From a bacterium (GTDB taxonomy: Bacteria > Auribacterota > Auribacteria > Auribacterales > Auribacteraceae): a stretch of 64,000 nucleotides of DNA. The notes under the pieces are model-generated. The model ran no database searches, was not told the DNA's origin, and was given only the letters and a program-made list of their open reading frames with translations. The stretch is from positions 186,001 through 250,000 of the forward strand of contig JACKPL010000003.1 of NCBI GenBank assembly GCA_024233545.1, written 5' to 3'. Both the position numbers and the translations under genes were made by a program. Positions 12,401 to 20,192 of the stretch are shown one piece after another (position 1 is the stretch's first letter; every line of letters starts with the position of its first letter).

Positions 12401-15400
12401 TGGCGGTGTAACAATAAGTGGCGAAGACGGAAATTTGTCTTTTGCTCCAACCGGTGAAATTTCTCGGGTAGAATACCAGCAGAAAATTGGCGGTACCGGA
12501 GAGAAGGTTCCGGGTACTAAAGCAACGAATTTAAACGCGGTCTTGTTGGTAATTCAAGGACAGACATTCCTCTCGCGTGAGGTGGTAACCCGTCCGGACG
12601 GTACACGCGAGCTGATTATAGCCTTTAAGGATGCCCATGAAGAATTTTTGCCTGAGGTAGCTCAAGCACGCGAATCATTTGAGGAACAGAGCGCCGAACG
12701 AGATGCCTTTTTCCGCAGAAGCTGGTGGAATGTGTCAAAAAAACGGTTTGCAACAATCTTTGATTCAACCCGGAAAACATTTTTCTCAGTTAATTTAGGT
12801 ACGCGCCTCGGATTTGAGCCCTTTGCCGGACTTCGCGGGATTCTTGCTCGATGGAAAACACTTACTCTTGGTGCATTTATCGGTGTTATACCGGTTTCTC
12901 TATATGGATTTTTGCAAGATCCAATCAATGCCGCAATGCAGGCGTATTATGACCCTCTCGTAGTAGAAAAAGAAGCACGTTACGAGATGTATCTTAATAA
13001 TCAAGTGTATACTAAACTGCATCAGCAATTTTCAATGCAGAGCGAACCGTTAGCAGGGGCAACTGTTGTATTAGGCGGCAACCGTTTTTCTATCCCTCCT
13101 GCGGCAGACTTAAACATTCTTGAAAGACGCGAGGCGTTCGCTTTAGAACTCCACCAAATTGCGCAAGATGCGGGCATTCATATCGATGAAAGTTTTTTTA
13201 TATCCAATGCAGAACTGTTGACCGACAGTCACATCGGGTTACGGGAATTTCTCTTGGCGGCCGAACTTACGCGCCTCCAAATAGCACGCAGAGCGAACGG
13301 CGGCGTTATCCGGACGTGGGATAAAGCGTTAGCGGAGCAAGGCACTGCATTAGTCAATGTTCAAGGATATCTTACTCAATTAGCGGCGATTTTTCCGACG
13401 GATAGCGCACAGAATACGGCGTTGCGGTATCTTGCATCTACCATCGGTAATACCGACCGTCCAATTACGATACAACGGTATGATCCTTATGGTGACATTG
13501 AAGAGCGGGAATATAATCAGAATACGGCATATCAGGTAGGCGTGTTTAACCGTACCTCGCAGAACCATATTGCGGCGTATAATCAAGTTGCCGCTCTGAC
13601 ATACCATGGTTCACATGATGATAACGTGCATCGGTCTGGTGCGTTGGAACGTCAGCTCGGCGACCGCAACCGCGAACCGATCGTCCGGTTAGGGCAGGAA
13701 CGGAATGAGTTGCAGGGAACTCGTTCATGGGCAATGATTTCTCCTACGGGGCCGTTAAATATTTTTCAGATGAAGTCTATGGCAAAACGCATTCGCAACG
13801 CTGACGGCAACCCGATTCCAAGGCTATTTGTACGACGATTGGTCGATGCGTCCATCAAAAATGGAACTCCTATCGATAGAATCATTATCCATGACGGAAA
13901 CGGTAATCCGCCGTCTGACAATCCTTCGCAATGGCGTATTATTGTTGTCAGCGATTCCGAACGGTTTCTTATGTCGGCGGCGCAGGTTATGCCGCTTATT
14001 GCTGATGTGCTTGCTCAGAATGAATTTAGCGGGATACAAATTCTCCCTCAACAGCTCGATGTTATTCACCGGGACGGTTTTAATACATTGGAAAAATTTA
14101 AAATATATACTGCACAAGGAAACGAACTGGAAAATTATGACCGCATAATTGAAAATGCAAATCGCATAGTAACAAGCCGAATTGTGCGCAGTATATTCAG
14201 TATTAAAACGCTCTTTGGTATAGCGTCTCCGTCGCAAGCGGCGGCGGTATTAAAAAGCATCTCGTCGACCATTGGAAACCCGCAGGCTTTGCAAGACAGA
14301 ATTACCCGCATAGAGGCAATCAATCAAACTCGCGAACGCCTGCGCGAATCTATTAGAAGGTTATTTACCATTGATGAAAAGAACGTGTTTGACAAAATTA
14401 TTGTTTCGCCGATTGTATTTTTCGTTAACCATAGCCTGCTGTTGAGCGCAGTTGGTTTAGCGGCTCTCGGTATCGGGCCTGCCCTATCGCTTTTAGGCGC
14501 CGGGATTATTCTGCCTTTTGCTACGCCGGGACTGGGAATGCTTGGGCTGATCGGGTCGGGCATTTTGTCTGTTTATTTGGGAATTGGTTTGCCATTGATG
14601 CTGATTGCCGGACTGAGAAATTACCGTGTAACAGTTGCCTTGCTCAAAGAATTGCATGGGGCGAAGAACGATGCGGCCCACAATATGCTGAATAATATTC
14701 CTCTCATTCAAAAATTCAGAATTTTACCTAAATCGGAACTTGCTCAAGTTGATGAGCAACTTAAAATCGCCGACGGTACCTCGAATGACACGTTTCCTTT
14801 ACGATCGGTAATCAATGCTTTGCGTGCAGGCAACCCGCTGATTCGCCCGACATATTCCGAGACGCTAGAGCGAGCAAATATGGTACAGGCGGCATTACGC
14901 AATGGAGTGGTTATTGAACCTTCTACCGTTGACGAAGAATACGTTACGCGCGATACTGCAAACGAAGATTATACTGAGGATATCCCCTTTCAGGAATTTA
15001 ACTATAATCAAACTGAGATAGAACCGGCTGTTGAAGAAATTAGTAACGAATTTGCACGAAGAGGCAGATTACTGCTCGACAATTTGCGGCGTGCGGCAAC
15101 AGAAGACCCTCATGCGCTCATGAATTCTATAAATGAATATATAACACAGCGCCAGCGGGCAGAGGCGCCGCAAGGGTTAGAGTACCGTTTCGAATATGTT
15201 ACTCTTGCCGACATCAAGGCATTGGCAACATTAAGCCGCGACTTGAAAAACGACGGGTTTATTGATGTCCGCACCAAATCGCACCGACAAGATGTGCGCA
15301 TATTGGGTAAAATTTTCGGGCTTAATTATGAAGATGCTCTTGATATGCTGAGTTCCTATTGGAGTGAAGCTCAATGGCCGGTTGCTGTCGGTATTCCGTT

Positions 15401-18400
15401 CCTGCCGGGTACCACGAAGGGGAGAGTACGTGTGGCTCAGCGCGGCGGAAACATTCAGGACGCTCGTCCGATTCCTGTATTGTCAGCATTGATGACATTT
15501 GCCGAACCGCCTTGGCTTGCCGGATTATCTGCATTCAATGTGCTTGATACCGAGGCTGATGACCCGGCGTTTGCGTTGGCTGAAGACACAAAGTTCGGAA
15601 TCATGAATGTATTTAACCCGCCGTTGTATCCGAATACTCCGGCAATTTCTGTCCATCTTAAAAAATATATTGAAGAACAATATGAGCGCAGAACATTTGG
15701 CGAAAACAGTTATAAAACGGCGGCTCAAGTCGGCAAGGGATTCAGTGTTTTGCAGGGAATCAATGCCCTGATGTCTCATCCGGTTTTCACCTATGGAGCC
15801 GATGACCAAATGCGCGAAAATTGGGACATTTTGTTCAAGACAGTATTCAATGCTAAAGCACATAAGCGAGATGAAATTGCTTACGAAGGAGCAGGACGAG
15901 GGTCAGGGTGGCTGAATTATATCATTTTCGGGTATACATTGTATGGGCATCTGGGAAAAAGGATCGGCGGGTTTCCTCCGGGAATTGCGCAATCGGTGCG
16001 GCAAATTCAATATATCCGCGAGCTTGACGAACAACTTAACGGACGGTTGCTGAAAGTGATTCGTTATTTGCAAATAACGGCGCCTCAGCCGGTGTTAAAT
16101 GGATTGAGCGGCGTCGATTTTCGGTTAGCCGTTTCTATCGCAAAAGGATTTGAGCGGATAGTCGTTGAAGGGAGAGACAGCGGAGAAGTATTAGACGAGT
16201 TAATCGAGCAGGCATTGCGCGCTCATTTTAACGAACTGAATCCTTCCGAGCGGGCAAAAGCCGCCGCTGAACTGCAACGAGGAAATGAACTTTTTAGGCA
16301 TCATATTCCAGTGCCGGCAGAATTTGATTCGTACATTGTTGAAAATGAACCGCGCGGGATTGAACCGAATCAAGGTGTTTCTACCGATTTTACGGACGAT
16401 GAGCAATCCATAATTGATGAGTTGCGAAATGCTGGAATTACGGAAGACAATCTAGCGCAGATTCTTGATTCAATTCGTCCGCTTAGCCCAGCTGTGCGCC
16501 TGAATGCGTTGCAGAATATCAATGTAGCAGTAATGACACCGGCACGTTCTTTAAAAAATGTTGAAAAATGGTTGTGGCAGTTCCGCTACAATAAAGCGAT
16601 TCCCCGTACTATTACGCGCAAAAGTTTTACACGCAGAGTGTTAGGCAGAATATTAAGTATTTCTGCTATTGTCGGTTCTGTATCGCTTTGGGGATGGTGG
16701 GCTGTTGTTATTCCGCTCATGTTTATGATTACTGAAAGTATGGGGATATATCATGGTAAATCCGTAAAAAGTCTAGTGCGCATTGCTCTTGGTGCGGCAA
16801 GCGTTGTATTGATGACTATTCTCACCGGAGGCATTGGTGCGCTTACGGTACCGCACCTTTTAGTATTATATGTGTATCTTCTTGGAGGTGAACGCGGTGC
16901 GGATGTGTTCCTCTATCTTCTTGACCGCATACCGATCTTAGGATTGGAAATTTCAAATTCTATTTACAATAGGGGATCGTTATCAGAAAAATTGCGCGAT
17001 TTGGAATTGCAGGATTCTTTCAGCTCAGAACAGAAGCAAAAGATTGTTACCGATGTTGTATCGTCAATAGGAGCAGTTGCGACTGATCCGCAAGAATATG
17101 AAAATATCTTTCATAATCGATTTATTCTTAATACATTGGAACAAACATACATAATGCGCTTAAGAGAATATTACCGTGCATTATATGGTGATAGGGCAGA
17201 AGCGTTGGAACAAAATATAGCCGCAAGCCTTTCACGGTTTGCAGTAGACCAGCGCTTGCGGATTCTGAAGAAAATTCATTCCCGATTGCGTGATTCATTC
17301 TCGTTCCAAGATACATTTCTTTATTTTGCAAAGAAAATTAAACCGGGCGAGAACCGTCTTTATCAAGGTTTTACAGCGTTTGCGAGGAAATTTTTCACTC
17401 AAGCTTCAAAGGCAAGAGCATTAGGAATCGCGGCTGTTGCGGTTATCCTTGCAACTCATATATTTGTTGTCGGCATATCTTTTACTCCTTTAGGAATCTT
17501 AGGATTGATTCTTTCAACCAGTGTTCCTTTCTTGTTCGGAACACGCACATTCGAGCAAACGTTCGGAGCAGTCACCGGCACAATATTGCCTATCCTTCAT
17601 GTTAGTTTATGGGGCATATCGGCATCATTTATGCCGTTAGTTGTTATTATATCCGAGCTTATTGGCGGGTATATGATCGGTTCAACAATCGGGTTGTTAC
17701 TGAAACATTCGGCAGAATTTTTCCATAATTTTATTCTTTATCCTTTATATAAACGTCCTGTTGCCGCTGTTCGCAGTTGGCGGACAATTAGGGAAAAAAG
17801 TCTGGATTTAAAACGGAGAGTGCTTCTTTCCGAAATTATACCGCTTGTCAATGAAGTCGATTCGGATATTGAGTTTACCCAAAAGTTTGACCAGCTTTAT
17901 TTTGATACCATCGAATCGATCGAAGACAGCACATTTCTTGGTTCCGATCCTGATGACACAGAAAACGGAGGCGGCCCTAGCCCGACACTGCCGCCTGACG
18001 GGTTTAATCCACCGGATAATCGTCAAGGCACACCATCTTCCGGAACACAGGCTCTGCCTCAATCTCCCGCGGGACAGGATTCCTTACCGCGTTCAGAAGA
18101 AGCGCAAGATGTAGCGGTACGAAAAGGATTGGCGGATTTTGGAATGATGTTGGGGAATGCATTAGAATTAAATCCCTTCGAGTTGGAGACACTTACTAAA
18201 GCAGTTGAACTATCTGAACAAATCGGATTACAAACAGGAGATGAACCCTATTTCGCCATTGATGCTATACAATGGGAGAGCCAGCCGGTTTCCTTTTCCG
18301 ATTTAATACGGGCAAACCAATACTTGAAAATAGTACACCGTGAGCAAGAACGGTTAGGAATGATGACTCGGGAACAGAGGAATACTGCAGACAAAACAGT

Positions 18401-19952
18401 CAATGCCAATCACATGACTGTTATTCGGTTGATTCAGGATGTTGCCGCTCATACCGGTAAACAATACAGTGAAATTAAAGACCGGCAAAAGATGTCGCGA
18501 GAAACCCTTTTAGCTCTATTAGATGAACGGCAGAGCACCATTTTAGCAGAAATTGAGAATCGCGGTTTGCAGGAAGACGAAACAAACAAATTGATTCAGG
18601 AAATCAATGTGCGGTTTGCCCGTTACAAATCTCTTGTAGTTCGCTTATATAGAAATTATTATTCTCAATCTGAAGATAGTTTTAAAGAAATCATACGTGC
18701 AGTCAATTTAATGAGAGTGGCGCCGTCTATTGCGGATGCCCCCTTCGGTTTACTGCCGGTTATACAGCGCTTGAATATTGAGGGAAAGGTTTCTCAGCGG
18801 GTATATAATGCAGTGTTATCCATAGCATTTGATAATACCATTCCTTTTGCTCAATCTGTTGCTTTGGTGCGTGGTAGAACTGAGGCAGATTATGTGGGTT
18901 ATCTTATTGAAAATGAAATAGACCCTTATAGAGAAACATATGGTTATCTTCCTATTGAAGAGCCTGTTTCCGAAATAGCGGCGTTTACTGCGGCACCATC
19001 GGATAGGGAACTTGCGCGAGTACCGGTGAAAAATGATATTCAGCAAAAACAGGAAATGATAGATGGTTTATTCGCAGAATTCGACGGTACTGGTACCAGC
19101 CTTGCTTTACGTAATTATCTCGATAATTACGGGGTTAATGATATGCCGGTTCCCTCCGAATCGGTATTTTCGACTGATGTCTTTCAGGGCATTTCTCGGT
19201 ATGGAACGTCATCTTCTCAGATTTTAAGGCAGGTGCTGGAATTGGGAAAATCAGCCGGTTTATCATTAGTGCAAAGCGTTGCTTTATTGCGTGCAATGGA
19301 AGATTCCGGATATATCGCATCAGCATACGGCGCTACGGATGTAATCGTTCTGGATAGTGATAGTTTTCAGATTTCTGCACGGGAAAATACCGGCAATCAG
19401 GCGCGGCGCGCATTGATAGAATCTCAGATTGATTCGCTCTATGAAATGTATCGGCAAGCAGGGCGCAGTGTTGAGATAGTGGTTTTTTCGAATCAGCTTG
19501 AGTCAAATCAAATTGTTCAGCGTATTGGAGAAGGATTGAGCAAAAAGATACGATATGTTGTCGGCAAAGAATTGGTTGATACCGGTACACCTTCCGATGC
19601 ATCCGATAGATATATGAAATTATTTGCTGGACGGATAATAAATCATGATGTCAACCGCTTGAATGTACGTGTGTTTTCAAATAATGCGGAAGTGATGGAC
19701 AGCGCACAAAAATTCGGCGCGATTCTCGCTGATAGAAATGGAGATATACTTGATGCGTTATCAGTCTTTGCACAATTACAGCCGGAGTTAGACACTAAAG
19801 GCCTTTATAGTGCTGACGGTAGATCATCGGTTAGCGTGAGCAGTACGTCATTTATTCATTTGGGCGGAAATGAGATTTCTAACGGTAATGGCAAACCGGT
19901 AATGAAAATCAGGAATTTTTACCTCAATCATCTTCTTGACCAATCGGCATAA
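3429..19952 (+). CDS. Giant coiled-coil and membrane protein, C-terminal 5,507 residues
   Basis: The GTG at 3429 has no ribosome-binding site of its own and lies inside continuous protein-like sequence, so this is the continuation of the upstream ORF. Order seen (residues of this ORF): beta-rich N-terminus; barrel-like segment ~150-330; CARDB-like Ig domain ~420-500 (VAVQVQNVGNTHIGNF); beta domains to ~800; Gln/Ala/Glu-rich coiled coil ~800-2285 containing a short beta-strand stretch ~2115-2165 like a TolC repeat. A hydrophobic helix lies at ~2324-2345. Clusters of membrane helices follow at ~2490-2607, ~3146-3164, ~3658-3731, ~4411-4487 and ~4664-4757, separated by soluble segments. A Pro/Gly linker at ~4840-4880 precedes the final alpha/beta domain at ~5300-5475 with DVIVLDSDSF, IVVFSN and HDVNRLNVRVFSN. 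That last domain and the ~2324 helix recur in the gene at 61473-64000. Function unknown; an envelope-spanning role is inferred. Confidence 0.85.
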   Translation: MVATWNNLINNPVPVVVGRQSDITKIEVRVDVRSKAGKGQVFPAYIGFLTHHPGSGSVVTEISSDEFTLAPNEQTTVSFDVDVNRDGFNGYSLILFNGQKFSSSTKVVDLVGRFGHRFGILAEWINGNAAKFPAFYAEQTKEDESLIINRAGLFSGVVDSRIVIDSFSQSDFTRQNGALLAELLSQSGISEVALNGDALAQLMNASTNPSSLRNNISQFLEELSLQHISVAVTVGKQEWIQDAPSYLNVQREINDVFRYKLPFNAVVVDLAQEIDEAHPLFKEITRLANIEGYTTISLFKPTQVRVNGVDVRSIQSSAHLMAGLESGASHIELSVASIGQLTGILSNRELQFVPEQSLIERAERTNENSLQEYVRIGYPNLSRIEKLLYNFAGIKRLPEVQLGEVAAQVNLLNTPELFSPVDSTPYVAVQVQNVGNTHIGNFTAVVELTDNHTRERREVAFPIILQQGETRVLNIPIENLPVGQWRYDVSIVPDYYERARLFKPSSPLRPEGTTVQVGQWNFTAYPMTRIAGVPGERTVKFGDIEFQLIEQHGTQKIPAVRFYDTQGNPVILELADREKGVYYAIGPSKVMVNVSKTLFNEWAIEIGGEEVTIGSFRSGEEVLTIGVPHRSKVFGFIQRGLPNIALTNVAVTAEDRYIDQTASVISDVELGKEITIGEYKVQFNRTSLDDIIELKVTRPDGTVDARTFLKDSPPRSLVLGDRIFIFGNDARNNTVAVISQYVNAHVKFAITNNGNSPLRYQPEITFNHPLIGEVSVTDQNQYTILPGESKEVQTTFPIPIDILAAEKQQLNGILSSFRTIQQELNGFIAESQARIDNGELHPDTYQVQLRNRQQQYKTRIDQLLKEASQLILTVQNKHLKQETLLAEKVNLTSREQQLQESLKKIAESDPAHFADALIEAVHIVTLLKGDFGDLSTQQVGYLLSIHDLANMLGEPVFTRGLNGELGVPVIRSIIVDPVMNKSLPQQVRRIGKAEPFMIKGIYSEADINSQLNALQGSEIDLLTGLEQLFSLQESIYRVKFSDIPAAQLVKETALQNIVTARQDLSRAQTTQTVDLFASLINRLNIIDRTDPIPAAIQIMAEVQRSVDQVSSVVVSDLATGDTGRFRSQQPVSMERIGVLYRGVANSRNINELNGHIDTFMQGQSAGRIARVKQAVARIATSSDRIRPQSLAIMVTILDEMGMRNSFTIEAMARLEPLYQNNVRILPNLIQHLRTFKGQQLSRSDVSRIIERYAEKNGKEYRYYTTFVGSNLDDTIRYMQMRHDKSSGWLAAMGLIKEYMQAQDLAKDALANGQVSPQDIERAKTHYHRALGFYLQMIGVNSDFQVSSDYTAILQRVNASGLSQADKDRVKRKIEDIRSRMAEFQQFVADREKDVTAAQRQAQVQTQAATQSNELLQKLEAMRAVHEKFLGELYAANQRAVAELQDGIRTMPNDQAIDYLNQSQRLYVHYLNRFATELETVTVSKSNAQSQIETNEELIRNLYDLYQQEPVAAKKAAMENQIRALKNSVYDAQAYVAFSEWYIPKLNTEIQRVQKQIAQIQAAIRDLGGTPDRTVVTAAFDDIASSAQTARANADRLSSAEQALQTRERELLASISDIQGSLAFPFNRTDALLDTSQAQGVYQQQLLRSAQTLQGHLDELNKLITIDSRYRSGHQAVLDAIRADETIRAQLSIAPDAPLDVPQFISSVEQFTAIRAEITALREKLQGSPSLDTIKAVAERTQALYTQSQTFVRQMKLSHGTLDSPDLLVYRIQTTAPPSATGIRQYVTIKVGVLSGQSPTLVATVRDQNFNETQIDLAAQSRTVRQKLQALRESGREFSSLSVILDGWDAQITEDLDDIGTIQQAVEIERKRSAEIEPITVTIPQRITIYINGESRDIPAGPYQITGNLLSALEQVKAISRALQEPALAARLRAEGLEQVRQSLNKMYANLPAIEAGNSFVKQPGPEQHVVITVVENARRNVAIAEQLLGQARSSLQVAETAKQQAEENIRLAEAELQNARNALAQARNEVNEARVASQKQFEGLVSVMTGFDVSSIVRYQAQQQRLSARVTGGSNVRYRALIDSLTRMGRDAESALQQGNLNEFRAQYGDSVTVETDPSLAIAGLMRLRVTLYDGLFTLSWNPTNPEQLDFAMSYKLAEDGGVDLNRINAQRREAQNIISRIARQGDFNVVYQEVQQLERALASYQNSVSWVQYLQRITSQAEENRRKSQINLRRAQQFLETQQYEIARAEENLTRKEGEYRGAQDGLKQAERDAKDTITPAEAQGVFSSQGQPDVTTTGDTTLHDAGLGKEGDSVVKERIFSRILARIIYMLIGYILVLFGIDSIKRLANKKAIEREKAKLLDAASQQKAAQPGGLLRRLASYLPFRQLTVTEIIPFSGRRVLNLARNKPQFQRVARLMERWGIDTMAVVSDELKHEGKFIDVEKLSFKTLFSSEKVRSLSQKDRLIYRSRLFLRLFRSSYDDFISTGRFKMFWLLFAIVAGTVVFPVIGFPSLPLQLLSNIPLLWGGAPLFSPLFFLTPTITLPWFFWVPTLYFLPRLLYNAAVMVPVLWGIIQLLAFVGFAVFKYFFTKALYIILIPVLPLWRGLQSLSARWTNRTVPDLSDIRFLPNRIVQPIVRAYRRIAQSGRQKTPHGREFSIEFSERAIARAREWAEQNGFGPLETMARSDAQRLINSFIIEDTIKSTKHVVFQDEGNSLRVNVGDEIDDLAVSPGVFASMPAIYVPFFLPDKQHFNKWFWGILIQNFTQSLQYAASMGARSIRGAERGANAKHKIFSHIVSKSELDIHSFLFMVQPRWLMGHLHVIREELLGGRIVLDLEFTDARELEEKQAPEGVEQWNNVEDYVRYLIDRRAELPEFDAETLHQIFTQGLAIDVNFPDEMPEEDRQLIRDAIDAQMRNLVQIAAGYYRAYPDEFNPFYGPGENVTFSGHFPDVNPMDASDRFGLGTYADDPTQGVFYARGNYFGGFNYAPGGVTISGEDGNLSFAPTGEISRVEYQQKIGGTGEKVPGTKATNLNAVLLVIQGQTFLSREVVTRPDGTRELIIAFKDAHEEFLPEVAQARESFEEQSAERDAFFRRSWWNVSKKRFATIFDSTRKTFFSVNLGTRLGFEPFAGLRGILARWKTLTLGAFIGVIPVSLYGFLQDPINAAMQAYYDPLVVEKEARYEMYLNNQVYTKLHQQFSMQSEPLAGATVVLGGNRFSIPPAADLNILERREAFALELHQIAQDAGIHIDESFFISNAELLTDSHIGLREFLLAAELTRLQIARRANGGVIRTWDKALAEQGTALVNVQGYLTQLAAIFPTDSAQNTALRYLASTIGNTDRPITIQRYDPYGDIEEREYNQNTAYQVGVFNRTSQNHIAAYNQVAALTYHGSHDDNVHRSGALERQLGDRNREPIVRLGQERNELQGTRSWAMISPTGPLNIFQMKSMAKRIRNADGNPIPRLFVRRLVDASIKNGTPIDRIIIHDGNGNPPSDNPSQWRIIVVSDSERFLMSAAQVMPLIADVLAQNEFSGIQILPQQLDVIHRDGFNTLEKFKIYTAQGNELENYDRIIENANRIVTSRIVRSIFSIKTLFGIASPSQAAAVLKSISSTIGNPQALQDRITRIEAINQTRERLRESIRRLFTIDEKNVFDKIIVSPIVFFVNHSLLLSAVGLAALGIGPALSLLGAGIILPFATPGLGMLGLIGSGILSVYLGIGLPLMLIAGLRNYRVTVALLKELHGAKNDAAHNMLNNIPLIQKFRILPKSELAQVDEQLKIADGTSNDTFPLRSVINALRAGNPLIRPTYSETLERANMVQAALRNGVVIEPSTVDEEYVTRDTANEDYTEDIPFQEFNYNQTEIEPAVEEISNEFARRGRLLLDNLRRAATEDPHALMNSINEYITQRQRAEAPQGLEYRFEYVTLADIKALATLSRDLKNDGFIDVRTKSHRQDVRILGKIFGLNYEDALDMLSSYWSEAQWPVAVGIPFLPGTTKGRVRVAQRGGNIQDARPIPVLSALMTFAEPPWLAGLSAFNVLDTEADDPAFALAEDTKFGIMNVFNPPLYPNTPAISVHLKKYIEEQYERRTFGENSYKTAAQVGKGFSVLQGINALMSHPVFTYGADDQMRENWDILFKTVFNAKAHKRDEIAYEGAGRGSGWLNYIIFGYTLYGHLGKRIGGFPPGIAQSVRQIQYIRELDEQLNGRLLKVIRYLQITAPQPVLNGLSGVDFRLAVSIAKGFERIVVEGRDSGEVLDELIEQALRAHFNELNPSERAKAAAELQRGNELFRHHIPVPAEFDSYIVENEPRGIEPNQGVSTDFTDDEQSIIDELRNAGITEDNLAQILDSIRPLSPAVRLNALQNINVAVMTPARSLKNVEKWLWQFRYNKAIPRTITRKSFTRRVLGRILSISAIVGSVSLWGWWAVVIPLMFMITESMGIYHGKSVKSLVRIALGAASVVLMTILTGGIGALTVPHLLVLYVYLLGGERGADVFLYLLDRIPILGLEISNSIYNRGSLSEKLRDLELQDSFSSEQKQKIVTDVVSSIGAVATDPQEYENIFHNRFILNTLEQTYIMRLREYYRALYGDRAEALEQNIAASLSRFAVDQRLRILKKIHSRLRDSFSFQDTFLYFAKKIKPGENRLYQGFTAFARKFFTQASKARALGIAAVAVILATHIFVVGISFTPLGILGLILSTSVPFLFGTRTFEQTFGAVTGTILPILHVSLWGISASFMPLVVIISELIGGYMIGSTIGLLLKHSAEFFHNFILYPLYKRPVAAVRSWRTIREKSLDLKRRVLLSEIIPLVNEVDSDIEFTQKFDQLYFDTIESIEDSTFLGSDPDDTENGGGPSPTLPPDGFNPPDNRQGTPSSGTQALPQSPAGQDSLPRSEEAQDVAVRKGLADFGMMLGNALELNPFELETLTKAVELSEQIGLQTGDEPYFAIDAIQWESQPVSFSDLIRANQYLKIVHREQERLGMMTREQRNTADKTVNANHMTVIRLIQDVAAHTGKQYSEIKDRQKMSRETLLALLDERQSTILAEIENRGLQEDETNKLIQEINVRFARYKSLVVRLYRNYYSQSEDSFKEIIRAVNLMRVAPSIADAPFGLLPVIQRLNIEGKVSQRVYNAVLSIAFDNTIPFAQSVALVRGRTEADYVGYLIENEIDPYRETYGYLPIEEPVSEIAAFTAAPSDRELARVPVKNDIQQKQEMIDGLFAEFDGTGTSLALRNYLDNYGVNDMPVPSESVFSTDVFQGISRYGTSSSQILRQVLELGKSAGLSLVQSVALLRAMEDSGYIASAYGATDVIVLDSDSFQISARENTGNQARRALIESQIDSLYEMYRQAGRSVEIVVFSNQLESNQIVQRIGEGLSKKIRYVVGKELVDTGTPSDASDRYMKLFAGRIINHDVNRLNVRVFSNNAEVMDSAQKFGAILADRNGDILDALSVFAQLQPELDTKGLYSADGRSSVSVSSTSFIHLGGNEISNGNGKPVMKIRNFYLNHLLDQSA

Positions 19953-20067
19953 AAAGATACTGGCAATCATAAATATACCGTATAATCACGATGGGGCGAA
20001 AGGTTGTGGTTCTATGGCGGCGGGGAAGGAGTGTATCAAAATATTCCTGTCTCGACGTATTATTCTT

Positions 20068-20096
20068 TTGTAAACCGTAAATTTCATTTATACTAT
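20068..20096 (+). promoter_or_regulatory. Sigma70-like promoter candidate for typA
   Basis: TTGTAA (20068-20073), a 17-base spacer and TACTAT (20091-20096) lie about 100 bases upstream of the typA start, in the 240-base gap after the giant gene. The rest of that gap shows no clear ORF or terminator. Confidence 0.45.
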
Positions 20097-20192
20097 TTCC
20101 CGTAATTGAACGGATGGAAGAAGAAATATATCTGTTAAATTGAAAAAACTGTAGGTAAACGAGGCCATTTCACTGAAGGAAAATAAAAAGTC

